From Pseudomonas rustica (GTDB lineage: Bacteria > Pseudomonadota > Gammaproteobacteria > Pseudomonadales > Pseudomonadaceae), in NCBI RefSeq assembly GCF_018336155.1, contig NZ_JAGYHF010000016.1, positions 1 to 64,000 of the forward strand: DNA of 64,000 nucleotides. The letters run 5' to 3'. The position numbers and the translations under genes are program-made. This document shows, in pieces, positions 1 through 7,574 of this stretch (the first letter of the stretch is position 1; each line of letters starts with the position of its first letter). The notes under the pieces were generated by a model. That model was not told the DNA's origin. It did no database searches and saw nothing but the letters and a program-made list of their open reading frames with translations.

Positions 1-6
1 AAGATT
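1..6 (+). rRNA. rrf: Possible 3' tip of a 5S rRNA gene (partial)
   Basis: The first six bases (AAGATT) match how Pseudomonas 5S rRNA genes end as I remember them, and a strong intrinsic terminator follows within ten bases. In Pseudomonas an rRNA operon commonly ends just upstream of birA. Six bases prove nothing alone, so this rests on context. Confidence 0.35.
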
Positions 7-14
7 AAATTCCG

Positions 15-50
15 AAACCCCAATTGCGAAAGCAGTTGGGGTTTTGTTTT
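15..50 (+). terminator. Intrinsic terminator, probably of the upstream rRNA operon
   Basis: AAACCCCAATTGC (15-27), a GAAA tetraloop and GCAGTTGGGGTTT form a 12-13 bp stem with one G-T pair, followed by TTTTGTTTT. It lies upstream of birA and downstream of what is probably an rRNA operon. Confidence 0.85.
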
Positions 51-136
51 GCCCGCAGGAAATGCATGTGCTTGATTTCTATGCAACGGCCCGGGGCATA
101 GCTATTATTCGGGCCTCATTGTGAGGCGAGACCTGC

Positions 137-1090
137 ATGTTGACGTTGTTGAACCTTCTGAAGGATGGGCGATTCCATTCTGGTCAGGATCTGGGGGCGG
201 CCCTGGGGATTAGTCGAAGTGCAGTATGGAAACAGCTTCAGCATCTTGAGGCTGAACTCGGGCTGTCCATCCATAAAGTTCGCGGGCGCGGGTATCAATT
301 GGCGACGCCTCTGATGTTGCTTGATCCTCTCAAAATAGCGGAAATGGCGCCAGGCTGGCCGGTTGCAGTATTCGACTCCATTGACTCGACAAATGCCGAG
401 GGATTGCGCGCGATCGGTCAGGGCCGATCGGCGCCTTTTCTCGTGCTTGCTGAGCGGCAGGTGTCTGGGCGCGGACGGAGAGGGCGCAAGTGGGTGAGTC
501 CATTTGCTGACAACCTTTATTACAGTCTCGTGCTGCGCATCGATGGCGGAATGCGGCAATTGGAGGGGTTGAGCCTTGTCGTGGGTCTAGCTGTCATGCA
601 CACCTTGCGAAAAGTCGGTGTCGCCGGGGCGGGATTGAAGTGGCCGAACGATGTTCTGGTCGGTAATAAGAAGATCGCCGGTATCTTGCTTGAGCTCGTC
701 GGCGATCCCGCGGACGTTTGTCACGTGGTCTTGGGTATAGGCATCAACGTTAATATGCAGGCCGCTGAGGAAGTCGATCAGCAATGGACATCCGTGCGAC
801 TCGAGTCTGGTCAGGTCTGCGATCGCAACGCGTTAGCTGTTCAGTTGAGCGAGCAGTTGCAGGCATATATCCAGCGTCACCAGGATAGAGGCTTCTCGGC
901 TTTACAAGCCGAGTGGCAGGACGGCCATCTGTGGCAGGGGCGGTCTGTTTCATTGATCGCCGGCACTAACCAGATCGATGGTGTTGTGCTTGGAATTGAT
1001 AATCAAGGTGCGCTGCGATTGCAGGTGGATGGTGTGGAAAAACTTTTTAGTGGTGGTGAGCTCAGCTTGAGGTTGCGTGATGATTCTTGA
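137..1090 (+). CDS. birA: Bifunctional biotin--protein ligase / biotin operon repressor BirA
   Basis: This cytoplasmic enzyme activates biotin to biotinyl-AMP and transfers it to the biotin carboxyl carrier protein of acetyl-CoA carboxylase; with bound biotinyl-AMP it can also repress biotin genes. The 317 residues match the usual size. Residues about 1-57 form a winged helix (GISRSAVWKQLQHLE), so this is the repressor-type (group II) ligase. The adenylate-binding loop GRGRRGRKW is at 111-119, followed by KWPNDVLV and the C-terminal SH3-like domain. The start is the ATG at 137. The 3' end overlaps coaX by 11 bases, indicating translational coupling of two cofactor genes. Confidence 0.96.
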   Translation: MLTLLNLLKDGRFHSGQDLGAALGISRSAVWKQLQHLEAELGLSIHKVRGRGYQLATPLMLLDPLKIAEMAPGWPVAVFDSIDSTNAEGLRAIGQGRSAPFLVLAERQVSGRGRRGRKWVSPFADNLYYSLVLRIDGGMRQLEGLSLVVGLAVMHTLRKVGVAGAGLKWPNDVLVGNKKIAGILLELVGDPADVCHVVLGIGINVNMQAAEEVDQQWTSVRLESGQVCDRNALAVQLSEQLQAYIQRHQDRGFSALQAEWQDGHLWQGRSVSLIAGTNQIDGVVLGIDNQGALRLQVDGVEKLFSGGELSLRLRDDS

Positions 1091-1829
1091 GCTCGATTGC
1101 GGCAATAGCTTCATAAAGTGGCGTGTATTGGACGCCGCGGCTGCGTCTCTGTTTTCTGAGGGGGTGGTCGATTCCGACTCGGCGTTGATCGAAAGTCTGC
1201 GCTCACTTGGCAAAATAGTTTTGCGTAAATGCCGTTTGGTCAGTGTCAGGACTGCTGAAGAAACCGAAGCGCTCATTAAGCTGCTTGAGCAAGCGTTCGG
1301 TGTTTCTGCGGTGTGCGCTCGGCCCGCTCGGGAAATGTCCGGAGTCAAAAACGGCTACGAAGACTATGAGCGGTTGGGGCTTGATCGGTGGCTTGCCATG
1401 CTTGGTGGGTATCACCTGGCGTCGGGTGCCTGCCTGGTGCTGGATTTTGGTACGGCAGTTACCGCCGATTTCATCTCGGCAGATGGAGAGCACTTGGGTG
1501 GCTTTATCTGTCCGGGCATGCCGTTAATGCGTAATCAGTTGCGAACCCATACGCGGAAGATCCGTTATGGAGATGTTGCGGCGGAGCGTGCCTTGACGAG
1601 CCTGGCTCCTGGGCGAACCACGGTTGAGGCTGTAGAGCGGGGCTGTTCTTTGATGCTTAAAGGATTTGTACTCACTCAGTTAGATATTGCGCGTGAGTAT
1701 TGGGGGGAAAGTTTTAGAGTGTTTGTCACTGGCGGCGATGCTGACTTGGTTGCCAGTGTTGCTCCTGGTGCTCGTCTCGTCCCGGATTTGGTTTTCGTAG
1801 GGTTGGCGATGGCCTGTCCTTTGTCCTGA
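1080..1829 (+). CDS. coaX: Type III pantothenate kinase
   Basis: It phosphorylates pantothenate in the first committed step of coenzyme A synthesis. CoaX is the type insensitive to CoA feedback. The protein (249 aa) begins MILELDCGNSFIKW, the ASKHA phosphate-binding strand, and continues with DRWLAMLGG, VLDFGTAVTADF and GGFICPGMPLM, all CoaX hallmarks. I chose the ATG at 1080; a GTG at 1077 is in frame and adds one residue. The gene overlaps the end of birA, and the SPOR gene follows after 7 bases, so the three probably share a transcript. Confidence 0.95.
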   Translation: MILELDCGNSFIKWRVLDAAAASLFSEGVVDSDSALIESLRSLGKIVLRKCRLVSVRTAEETEALIKLLEQAFGVSAVCARPAREMSGVKNGYEDYERLGLDRWLAMLGGYHLASGACLVLDFGTAVTADFISADGEHLGGFICPGMPLMRNQLRTHTRKIRYGDVAAERALTSLAPGRTTVEAVERGCSLMLKGFVLTQLDIAREYWGESFRVFVTGGDADLVASVAPGARLVPDLVFVGLAMACPLS

Positions 1830-1836
1830 GGTTCGT

Positions 1837-2274
1837 ATGCGTTGGTTGTTCCTGCTGCTCCTTGTTCTCAATGTGTTCTATTACGTCTGGCACCAGCAGG
1901 AAGCTCCTTTGCGTGCCAAGGATGTCACGCCTCTCAGTTTATATAAGGGGTCTCAGCAGGATATCCGGTTGCTAAGTGAGAGCGGCGGCGCCTCCCGCGA
2001 GAAATCCGAAACTGCCCAGGGCGAAAAAAAATGCCTTTATGTGGGTGGTTTTGCTGTTCAGGATCCGGCCCTGGCCCTTGAGCGGCGCCTTGAGGAAATG
2101 AAGGTTCGCTCGCAACCCTTGCAGAAAAACGTCCCGGAGAGTGGTTATTGGCTACGGATCGCGCCTGAGGGCGAGCGTTTGCTGGGTGATTTGCAGCTGC
2201 AGAACCTTTCCAAGGAATTCAATGAGTTAAAACATAAAATAATGCTGTGCGAGGGGGTTGCACCTACTGAATAG
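1837..2274 (+). CDS. Small membrane-anchored SPOR-like domain protein
   Basis: The 145-residue protein has an N-terminal hydrophobic anchor (about 3-19, LFLLLLVLNVFYYVW) with little before it, then a polar linker and a C-terminal domain of about 80 residues starting near KKCLYVGGF. That domain has the beta-alpha-beta pattern and spacing of SPOR peptidoglycan-binding domains. In Pseudomonas a SPOR protein normally occupies this position after coaX. The likely topology is an inner-membrane anchor with a periplasmic domain contacting septal murein. The domain call is from pattern, not a profile search. A candidate promoter for the tRNA cluster begins inside its 3' end. Confidence 0.7.
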   Translation: MRWLFLLLLVLNVFYYVWHQQEAPLRAKDVTPLSLYKGSQQDIRLLSESGGASREKSETAQGEKKCLYVGGFAVQDPALALERRLEEMKVRSQPLQKNVPESGYWLRIAPEGERLLGDLQLQNLSKEFNELKHKIMLCEGVAPTE

Positions 2275-2286
2275 TTTGCATAGAAT
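2258..2286 (+). promoter_or_regulatory. Candidate distal sigma70 promoter ahead of the tRNA cluster
   Basis: TTGCAC (2258-2263), a 17-bp spacer and TAGAAT (2281-2286) lie across the end of the SPOR gene. The transcript would begin near 2293 and run into the tRNA cluster 125 bases on. The region between holds a small hairpin (GACTT-GAAA-AGGTC) and a weak AACC-TCA-GGTT-TTT structure. Confidence 0.45.
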
Positions 2287-2376
2287 GGCGCCCGCTCCAC
2301 AGCGAAGACTTGAAAAGGTCGCAGCAGTAGAGTGATGTCAATGCAGCTAACCTCAGGTTTTTAAATGAGAAAATGC

Positions 2377-2404
2377 TTGACAGGGGTTTGGCATAGTATA
2401 GAAT
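2377..2404 (+). promoter_or_regulatory. Sigma70 promoter of the tRNA-Tyr/Gly/Thr cluster
   Basis: A perfect -35 TTGACA (2377-2382), a 16-bp spacer and TAGAAT (2399-2404) end 13 bases before tRNA-Tyr. This strong match and position fit a stable-RNA promoter. A GC-rich stretch (GCCGGCC) follows the -10. Confidence 0.8.
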
Positions 2405-2417
2405 GCCGGCCTGATTA

Positions 2418-2502
2418 GGAGGGGTTCCCGAGCGGCCAAAGGGATCAGACTGTAAATCTGACGTCTACGACTTCGAAGGTTCGAATCCTTCTCCCTCCAC
2501 CA
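2418..2502 (+). tRNA. tyrT: tRNA-Tyr (anticodon GTA)
   Basis: An 85-base class II tRNA with a long variable arm. The acceptor GGAGGGG pairs with TCCCTCC. The anticodon loop CTGTAAA gives GTA, and the T arm is GAAGG-TTCGAAT-CCTTC. The CCA end is encoded. Confidence 0.97.
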
Positions 2503-2528
2503 GATTTAAGCGTGAGCTGCAAGCTCCG

Positions 2529-2601
<73 letters not shown>

Positions 2602-2627
2602 AGTTTGCAGGTTGTGCAAAGTGTTTT

Positions 2628-2703
2628 GCTCTTGTAGCTCAGTTGGTAGAGCACACCCTTGGTAAGGGTGAGGTCAGCGGTTCAAATCCGCTCAAGAGCT
2701 CCA
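2628..2703 (+). tRNA. thrT: tRNA-Thr (anticodon GGT)
   Basis: The acceptor GCTCTTG pairs with CAAGAGC. The anticodon loop TTGGTAA gives GGT. The D arm (AGCTCAGTTGGTAGAGC) and T arm are canonical, and the CCA is encoded. It is the last tRNA before tuf, as in the E. coli thrU-tyrU-glyT-thrT-tufB unit. Confidence 0.97.
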
Positions 2704-2709
2704 TATAAC

Positions 2710-2740
2710 AAGGCAGATATGAAAATATCTGCCTTTGTTT
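2710..2740 (+). terminator. Terminator-like hairpin between tRNA-Thr and tuf
   Basis: AAGGCAGATAT (2710-2720), GAAA and ATATCTGCCTT (2725-2735) form a perfect 11-bp stem followed by TGTTTT. It may end most tRNA transcripts while letting some read into tuf, or be a processing site separating tRNA and mRNA. Confidence 0.65.
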
Positions 2741-2787
2741 TAATGGCTAATGTAGTTTGCTCAATTCTTCTGTTAAGGGTGATATCG

Positions 2788-3981
2788 ATGGCTAAGGAAA
2801 AATTTGATCGTTCCCTGCCGCACGTCAACGTTGGGACCATTGGTCACGTTGACCACGGTAAAACCACGCTGACTGCTGCTCTGACTCGCGTTTGCTCCGA
2901 AGTGTTCGGCTCGGCAATCGTTGATTTCGACAAGATCGACAGCGCCCCAGAAGAAAAAGCGCGCGGTATCACCATCAACACTGCGCACGTTGAGTACAAC
3001 TCGAAGATCCGTCACTACGCTCACGTTGACTGCCCAGGTCACGCTGACTATGTGAAGAACATGATCACCGGTGCTGCTCAGATGGATGGCGCTATTCTGG
3101 TTTGCTCGGCCGCTGATGGTCCGATGCCGCAAACCCGTGAGCACATCCTGCTGTCCCGTCAGGTAGGCGTTCCGTACATCGTGGTTTTCCTGAACAAGGC
3201 TGACCTGGTAGATGACGCTGAGCTGTTGGAGCTGGTTGAGATGGAAGTTCGTGACCTGTTGTCGACTTACGACTTCCCGGGTGATGACACTCCAATCATC
3301 ATCGGTTCGGCTCGTATGGCGCTGGAAGGCAAAGACGACAACGAGATGGGCACCACTGCCGTCAAGAAACTGGTTGAAACTCTGGACAGCTACATCCCAG
3401 AGCCAGTTCGCGTGACTGACAAGCCGTTCCTGATGCCAATCGAAGACGTATTCTCGATCTCTGGTCGCGGTACTGTTGTGACTGGTCGTATCGAGCGCGG
3501 TATCGTTCGCGTTCAGGATCCGCTGGAAATCGTTGGTCTGCGTGACACCACCGTGACTACTTGCACCGGTGTTGAAATGTTCCGCAAGCTGCTCGACGAA
3601 GGTCGTGCTGGCGAGAACTGCGGCGTTCTGCTGCGTGGCACCAAGCGTGACGACGTTGAGCGTGGTCAGGTTCTGGTTAAGCCGGGTTCGGTTAAGCCGC
3701 ACACCAAGTTCACTGCAGAAGTATACGTTCTGAGCAAGGAAGAAGGCGGCCGTCATACTCCGTTCTTCAAAGGCTACCGTCCACAGTTCTACTTCCGTAC
3801 GACTGACGTGACTGGTAACTGCGAGCTGCCAGAAGGCGTTGAAATGGTAATGCCGGGTGACAACATTCAGATGACTGTTACCCTGATCAAAACCATCGCG
3901 ATGGAAGACGGTCTGCGTTTCGCTATCCGTGAAGGCGGTCGTACCGTCGGCGCTGGTGTCGTAGCCAAAATCATCGAGTAA
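2788..3981 (+). CDS. tufB: Elongation factor Tu, first copy
   Basis: This GTPase delivers aminoacyl-tRNA to the ribosomal A site. The 397 residues show the G1 loop GHVDHGKTTL, the switch II motif DCPGHADYVKN and NKADLVDD, followed by two beta-barrel domains ending in VVAKIIE. The start MAKEKFDRS matches the second tuf copy at 19349; the open frame runs upstream through tRNA-Thr, but that extension is not coding. The protein differs from the other copy only at one internal position (K for T in HTKFTAEV) and at the last residue (E for A). It lies between tRNA genes and is followed by a terminator. Confidence 0.98.
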   Translation: MAKEKFDRSLPHVNVGTIGHVDHGKTTLTAALTRVCSEVFGSAIVDFDKIDSAPEEKARGITINTAHVEYNSKIRHYAHVDCPGHADYVKNMITGAAQMDGAILVCSAADGPMPQTREHILLSRQVGVPYIVVFLNKADLVDDAELLELVEMEVRDLLSTYDFPGDDTPIIIGSARMALEGKDDNEMGTTAVKKLVETLDSYIPEPVRVTDKPFLMPIEDVFSISGRGTVVTGRIERGIVRVQDPLEIVGLRDTTVTTCTGVEMFRKLLDEGRAGENCGVLLRGTKRDDVERGQVLVKPGSVKPHTKFTAEVYVLSKEEGGRHTPFFKGYRPQFYFRTTDVTGNCELPEGVEMVMPGDNIQMTVTLIKTIAMEDGLRFAIREGGRTVGAGVVAKIIE

Positions 3982-4002
3982 ACAGTTGTAATGTCTTTTT
4001 CG

Positions 4003-4034
4003 GGCCGGCATAATGGTCGGCCTGATTTTGTTTT
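4003..4034 (+). terminator. Intrinsic terminator after tuf, abutting tRNA-Trp
   Basis: GGCCGGC (4003-4009), an ATAAT loop and GGTCGGCC (to 4022) form a 7-bp stem with one G-T pair, followed by TGATTTTGTTTT. The T-run ends one base before tRNA-Trp, so the hairpin may also mark the 5' processing point of the tRNA. Confidence 0.65.
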
Positions 4035-4110
4035 AGGTCAGTAGCTCAATTGGCAGAGCGACGGTCTCCAAAACCGTAGGTTGGGGGTTCGATTCCCTCC
4101 TGACCTGCCA
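4035..4110 (+). tRNA. trpT: tRNA-Trp (anticodon CCA)
   Basis: A 76-base tRNA. The acceptor AGGTCAG pairs with CTGACCT. The anticodon loop CTCCAAA gives CCA. The T arm is GGGGG-TTCGATT-CCCTC and the GCCA end is encoded. It sits between tuf and secE, the usual gammaproteobacterial position. Confidence 0.97.
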
Positions 4111-4155
4111 GATTCACTCAGTGTGTCTGGCTTTCTTTTCACAGGATCTTCATAG

Positions 4156-4524
4156 ATGACTCCTAAGGCTGAAGCTCAAGGCTCTCGCTTCGATCTGCTC
4201 AAGTGGCTTGTAGTAGTTGCTTTGGTGGTTGTTGGCGTTGTTGGCAATCAGTATTACTCTGCTTCGCCGATCCTGTACCGCGTGCTGGCATTGCTTGCTC
4301 TCGCTGCTGTAGCTGCCTTTGTAGGCTTGCAGACAGCCAAGGGCAAGTCTTTCTTTGTACTGGTTAAGGAAGCTCGCACCGAGATTCGTAAAGTCGTATG
4401 GCCAACTCGCCAAGAAACCACGCAGACCACGTTGATCGTAGTGGCTGTTGTTCTGGTTATGGCGTTGCTGTTGTGGGGGCTTGATTCCCTGCTCGGCTGG
4501 CTTGTTTCCTTGATTGTCGGCTAA
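4156..4524 (+). CDS. secE: Preprotein translocase subunit SecE
   Basis: SecE clamps SecY in the Sec translocon of the inner membrane and is essential for export. The 122 residues match the three-helix E. coli type: hydrophobic segments at about 15-34, 39-57 and 92-118. The conserved cytoplasmic amphipathic stretch EARTEIRKVVWPTRQET lies before the third helix. nusG follows after 9 bases, the classic secE-nusG pair. Confidence 0.97.
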   Translation: MTPKAEAQGSRFDLLKWLVVVALVVVGVVGNQYYSASPILYRVLALLALAAVAAFVGLQTAKGKSFFVLVKEARTEIRKVVWPTRQETTQTTLIVVAVVLVMALLLWGLDSLLGWLVSLIVG

Positions 4525-4533
4525 GGGTGTCCC

Positions 4534-5067
4534 GTGGCTAAGCGTTGGTACGTTGTGCATGCTTACTCGGGTTACGAGAAGCATGTCATGCGCTCTTTGG
4601 TAGAGCGTGTAAAGCTGGCTGGCATGGAAGATGGCTTCGGCGAAATTCTGGTTCCCACTGAAGAAGTGGTTGAAATGCGTAATGGCCAGAAACGCAAAAG
4701 CGAGCGCAAGTTCTTCCCAGGTTATGTGCTGGTTCAGATGGACATGAATGAGGGTACTTGGCACTTGGTCAAGGATACTCCTCGGGTGATGGGTTTCATC
4801 GGCGGTACCGCTGACAAGCCTGCACCAATCACCGATAAAGAGGCAGAAGCAATTCTGCGTCGTGTTGCTGATGGTAGCGACAAGCCTAAGCCGAAGACTC
4901 TCTTCGAGCCGGGCGAAACGGTGCGAGTCAACGACGGTCCATTCGCTGATTTCAATGGCGTTGTTGAAGAAGTTAACTACGAAAAGAGCCGGATCCAAGT
5001 GGCAGTGCTCATTTTCGGTCGCTCTACTCCGGTAGAGTTGGAGTTCAGTCAGGTCGAAAAGGTCTAA
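4534..5067 (+). CDS. nusG: Transcription termination/antitermination factor NusG
   Basis: NusG binds RNA polymerase, suppresses pausing, helps Rho and links polymerase to the ribosome through S10. The 177 residues begin with the NGN domain (AKRWYVVHAYSGYEKHV) and include the conserved RKFFPGYVLVQMDM. They end with a KOW domain (FEPGETVRVNDGPFADFNG onward). The start codon is GTG at 4534. A terminator follows, separating it from rplKA. Confidence 0.98.
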   Translation: MAKRWYVVHAYSGYEKHVMRSLVERVKLAGMEDGFGEILVPTEEVVEMRNGQKRKSERKFFPGYVLVQMDMNEGTWHLVKDTPRVMGFIGGTADKPAPITDKEAEAILRRVADGSDKPKPKTLFEPGETVRVNDGPFADFNGVVEEVNYEKSRIQVAVLIFGRSTPVELEFSQVEKV

Positions 5068-5082
5068 CTGAAAAAGCATCCC

Positions 5083-5112
5083 AACCCCGCAGCCTTAGGC
5101 TGTGGGGTTTTG
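5083..5112 (+). terminator. Intrinsic terminator after nusG
   Basis: AACCCCGCAGCC, TTA and GGCTGTGGGGTT form an 11-12 bp stem with a G-T pair, ending in a short TTTT. It separates secE-nusG from rplKA. The 72 bases to rplK must hold any rplK promoter and the L1-binding leader; I see no strong -35/-10 pair there. Confidence 0.8.
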
Positions 5113-5184
5113 TCGTCACTGGGATAAACGCGCAAGTAACCGGGGAGCCTTTCGAGGCGTTCGAACCCGTAATTGGAGTGCCTC

Positions 5185-5616
5185 ATGGCCAAGAAGATTA
5201 CCGCTTACATCAAGCTGCAAGTGAAGGCCGCTCAGGCTAACCCAAGCCCACCTGTTGGTCCAGCTCTGGGTCAGCACGGCGTGAACATCATGGAATTCTG
5301 CAAGGCTTTCAACGCCCGTACTCAGGGTCTTGAAGCTGGTCTGCCGACTCCAGTGATCATCACTGTCTACAGCGACCGTAGCTTCACTTTCGAAACCAAG
5401 TCCACCCCTGCTTCGGTTCTGCTGAAGAAAGCGGCTGGTCTGACTAGCGGTTCCGCTCGTCCGAACACCGTCAAGGTTGGCACCGTTACCCGTGCTCAGC
5501 TGGAAGAAATCGCGAAAACCAAAAACGCGGATCTGACTGCAGCTGATATGGATGCGGCCGTGCGTACCATCGCCGGTTCCGCTCGTAGCATGGGCCTTAA
5601 CGTGGAGGGTGTGTAA
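5185..5616 (+). CDS. rplK: 50S ribosomal protein L11
   Basis: L11 binds the GTPase-associated region of 23S rRNA and is needed for RelA activation during the stringent response. The 143 residues begin MAKKITAYIKLQVKAAQANP. The glycine/proline-rich PSPPVGPALGQHGVNIMEFC follows, which is the thiostrepton-contact linker region. The start is the ATG at 5185; an upstream in-frame ATG at 5173 would add four residues and lacks support in the family. It overlaps rplA by one base (TAATG), so L11 and L1 are translationally coupled. Confidence 0.98.
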   Translation: MAKKITAYIKLQVKAAQANPSPPVGPALGQHGVNIMEFCKAFNARTQGLEAGLPTPVIITVYSDRSFTFETKSTPASVLLKKAAGLTSGSARPNTVKVGTVTRAQLEEIAKTKNADLTAADMDAAVRTIAGSARSMGLNVEGV

Positions 5617-6311
5617 TGGCTAAGCTGACCAAGCGCCAAAAGGCTATCGCCGGCAAAATCGAAGCAGGCAAAAGCTACAGCTTTGTAGATGCTGCTGCCC
5701 TGCTGGCTGAGCTGTCGACTGTCAAGTTCAGCGAGTCGTTCGACATTGCTGTAAACCTGGGTGTAGACCCGCGTAAATCCGACCAGGTTGTTCGTAGCGC
5801 TACTGTGCTGCCACACGGCACTGGCAAGACCGTTCGCGTTGCTGTGTTCACCCAAGGCCCAGCTGCTGAAGCCGCTCTGGCTGCCGGCGCTGATCGCGTA
5901 GGTATGGACGACCTGGCTGCCGAAATGAAAGGCGGCGACCTGAACTATGACGTAGTGATCGCATCCCCGGATGCAATGCGCGTTGTAGGTCAACTGGGTC
6001 AGATCCTCGGCCCACGTGGTCTGATGCCTAACCCTAAGGTTGGTACCGTAACTCCAGACGTAGCGACTGCTGTTAAAAACGCTAAAGCTGGTCAGGTTCG
6101 TTATCGCACCGACAAAAACGGCATTATCCACACCTCCGTTGGCAAGATGGGCTTCGACGCCGTCAAGCTGAAGGAAAACGTTGAAGCCCTGATCGCTGAT
6201 CTGAAGCGTATCAAGCCAGCTTCCTCGAAAGGTATTTACGTTAAGCGCGTTACCCTGAGCACCACTATGGGCCCAGGTCTGGTTATCGACCAGAGCTCGC
6301 TGGACGCTTAA
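5616..6311 (+). CDS. rplA: 50S ribosomal protein L1
   Basis: L1 forms the mobile L1 stalk that moves E-site tRNA, and in enterobacteria represses its own rplKA mRNA. The 231 residues include the signature GQLGQILGPRGLMPNPK and the C-terminal GPGLVIDQSSLD. The start overlaps the rplK stop by one base. The 196 bases downstream carry the L10-type leader before rplJ. Confidence 0.98.
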   Translation: MAKLTKRQKAIAGKIEAGKSYSFVDAAALLAELSTVKFSESFDIAVNLGVDPRKSDQVVRSATVLPHGTGKTVRVAVFTQGPAAEAALAAGADRVGMDDLAAEMKGGDLNYDVVIASPDAMRVVGQLGQILGPRGLMPNPKVGTVTPDVATAVKNAKAGQVRYRTDKNGIIHTSVGKMGFDAVKLKENVEALIADLKRIKPASSKGIYVKRVTLSTTMGPGLVIDQSSLDA

Positions 6312-6507
6312 GAAAAAAGTTGGCGTGCTTTGCACGTCAATTGAAAGATTGGGGTCCCTGCCTGGCGGGGGCTATCCAAGACCGTAGGCGACGCAAGTCT
6401 TAATACACAAGCCTACGCAGATGGTGCTCCCGGTTCCTTACCGAATCAGACACCAAAACGACATTCGGTTTCGATCGAATGAAACGGTAACAAGCAGGAG
6501 TTAACCC
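6312..6507 (+). promoter_or_regulatory. Probable ribosomal protein L10 mRNA leader
   Basis: This 196-base untranslated stretch between rplA and rplJ is where gammaproteobacteria carry the structured leader bound by the L10-(L12)4 complex to repress rplJL translation. The sequence shows a perfect 7-bp stem CGTAGGC (6383-6389) / GCCTACG (6411-6417), followed by CAGATGGTGCTCCCGG, which resembles the conserved L10-leader core. A small hairpin TGGCGTGC-TTT-GCACGTCA lies just after rplA. A covariance-model search for the Rfam L10_leader family would settle this. Confidence 0.65.
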
Positions 6508-7008
6508 GTGGCAATTTATCTCGAAGACAAGAAGGCCATCGTCGCTGAAGTCAACGAGGCTGCCAAAGTCGCTCTGTCCGCTGTCGTGGTTGATGCACGT
6601 GGCGTAACAGTAGGCGCAATGACCGGACTCCGTAAAGAGGCTCGTGAAGCTGGCGTTTACGTACGTGTTGTACGTAACACCCTGCTCAAGCGCGCTGTTG
6701 CTGACACTGAATACAGTGTTCTCAACGACGTGTTCACCGGCCCGACCTTGATCGCATTCTCCAACGAACACCCGGGCGCTGCTGCTCGTCTGTTCAAAGA
6801 GTTCGCTAAAGGTCAGGACAAGTTCGAGATCAAGGCAGCTGCGTTCGAGGGCAAGTTCCTCGCAGCTAATCAGATCGACGTACTGGCAAGCCTGCCGACC
6901 CGTGACGAAGCAATTTCCCAGCTGATGAGCGTGATTCAAGGCGCTACCAGCAAATTGGCTCGTACTCTGGCGGCACTTCGCGACCAGAAAGAAGCTGCTG
7001 CAGCCTAA
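6508..7008 (+). CDS. rplJ: 50S ribosomal protein L10
   Basis: L10 is the base of the L7/L12 stalk and anchors L12 dimers through its C-terminal helix. The 166 residues show VVVDARGVTVGAMTGLRKEA and VRNTLLKRAV, typical of L10, and end with an alanine-rich tail. The start is GTG at 6508 preceded by AGGAG. With L12 it is expected to bind the leader just upstream. rplL follows 79 bases later. Confidence 0.98.
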   Translation: MAIYLEDKKAIVAEVNEAAKVALSAVVVDARGVTVGAMTGLRKEAREAGVYVRVVRNTLLKRAVADTEYSVLNDVFTGPTLIAFSNEHPGAAARLFKEFAKGQDKFEIKAAAFEGKFLAANQIDVLASLPTRDEAISQLMSVIQGATSKLARTLAALRDQKEAAAA

Positions 7009-7087
7009 GGCTGAGCGTTTCCTTTTATCGCGTATTTTTGTTTATTTCGATGGCCTCCAGGCTATCCCCCAATTCAGGAAATAAGTC

Positions 7088-7453
7088 ATGTCTCTGACTA
7101 ACGAACAAATCATCGACGCAATCGGCGAAAAATCGGTTCTGGAAATCGTTGAGCTGATCAAAGCAATGGAAGAGAAGTTCGGCGTATCCGCTGCCGCTGC
7201 TTCTGCTGGTCCAGCTGCTGCTGCCGCTGTTGTTGAAGAGCAAACCGAGTTCAACGTAATCCTGAAAGGCGCTGGCGAGAAGAAAGTCAACGTGATCAAG
7301 GCTGTACGTGAACTGACCGGTCTGGGTCTGAAAGAAGCCAAGGAGAAGGTTGACACCGCTCCTCAGGTTATCGCTGAAGGCGTTTCGAAAGAAGCTGCTG
7401 AAGACGCGAAGAAGAAGCTGGAAGAAGCAGGCGCTGAAGTCGAAGTTAAGTAA
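7088..7453 (+). CDS. rplL: 50S ribosomal protein L7/L12
   Basis: This is the multicopy stalk protein that recruits EF-Tu, EF-G and other translational GTPases. The 121 residues comprise an N-terminal dimerisation helix pair, an alanine-rich hinge (about 36-50, AAAASAGPAAAAAVVEEQ) and the C-terminal factor-binding domain (GAGEKKVNVIKAVRELTGLG, then LKEAKEKVD). A transcription attenuator follows 47 bases after the stop, lowering rpoBC relative to rplJL expression. Confidence 0.98.
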   Translation: MSLTNEQIIDAIGEKSVLEIVELIKAMEEKFGVSAAAASAGPAAAAAVVEEQTEFNVILKGAGEKKVNVIKAVRELTGLGLKEAKEKVDTAPQVIAEGVSKEAAEDAKKKLEEAGAEVEVK

Positions 7454-7499
7454 CTTTCGACTTTGCACCTCCAGCCCGAGCGTCAAGCGACAGGCTGAT

Positions 7500-7530
7500 G
7501 GCTGGTGGCTCTTGCCACCGGCCTTTTTCC
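7500..7530 (+). terminator. Attenuator between rplL and rpoB
   Basis: GGCTGGTGGC (7500-7509), TCTT and GCCACCGGCC (7514-7523) form a 10-bp stem with one G-T pair, then TTTTT. In E. coli a partial terminator at this spot sets the excess of ribosomal stalk proteins over RNA polymerase; position and structure suggest the same role here. Confidence 0.8.
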
Positions 7531-7574
7531 GTTATTGGCAGCCGACTGGGTCGGTGCTGATAAAGGCGCTGTAA

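Noticed and set aside
2659..2787. A 43-codon upstream extension of tuf
   Set aside because: It begins inside tRNA-Thr and reads through the terminator hairpin; the other tuf copy starts at MAKEKF.
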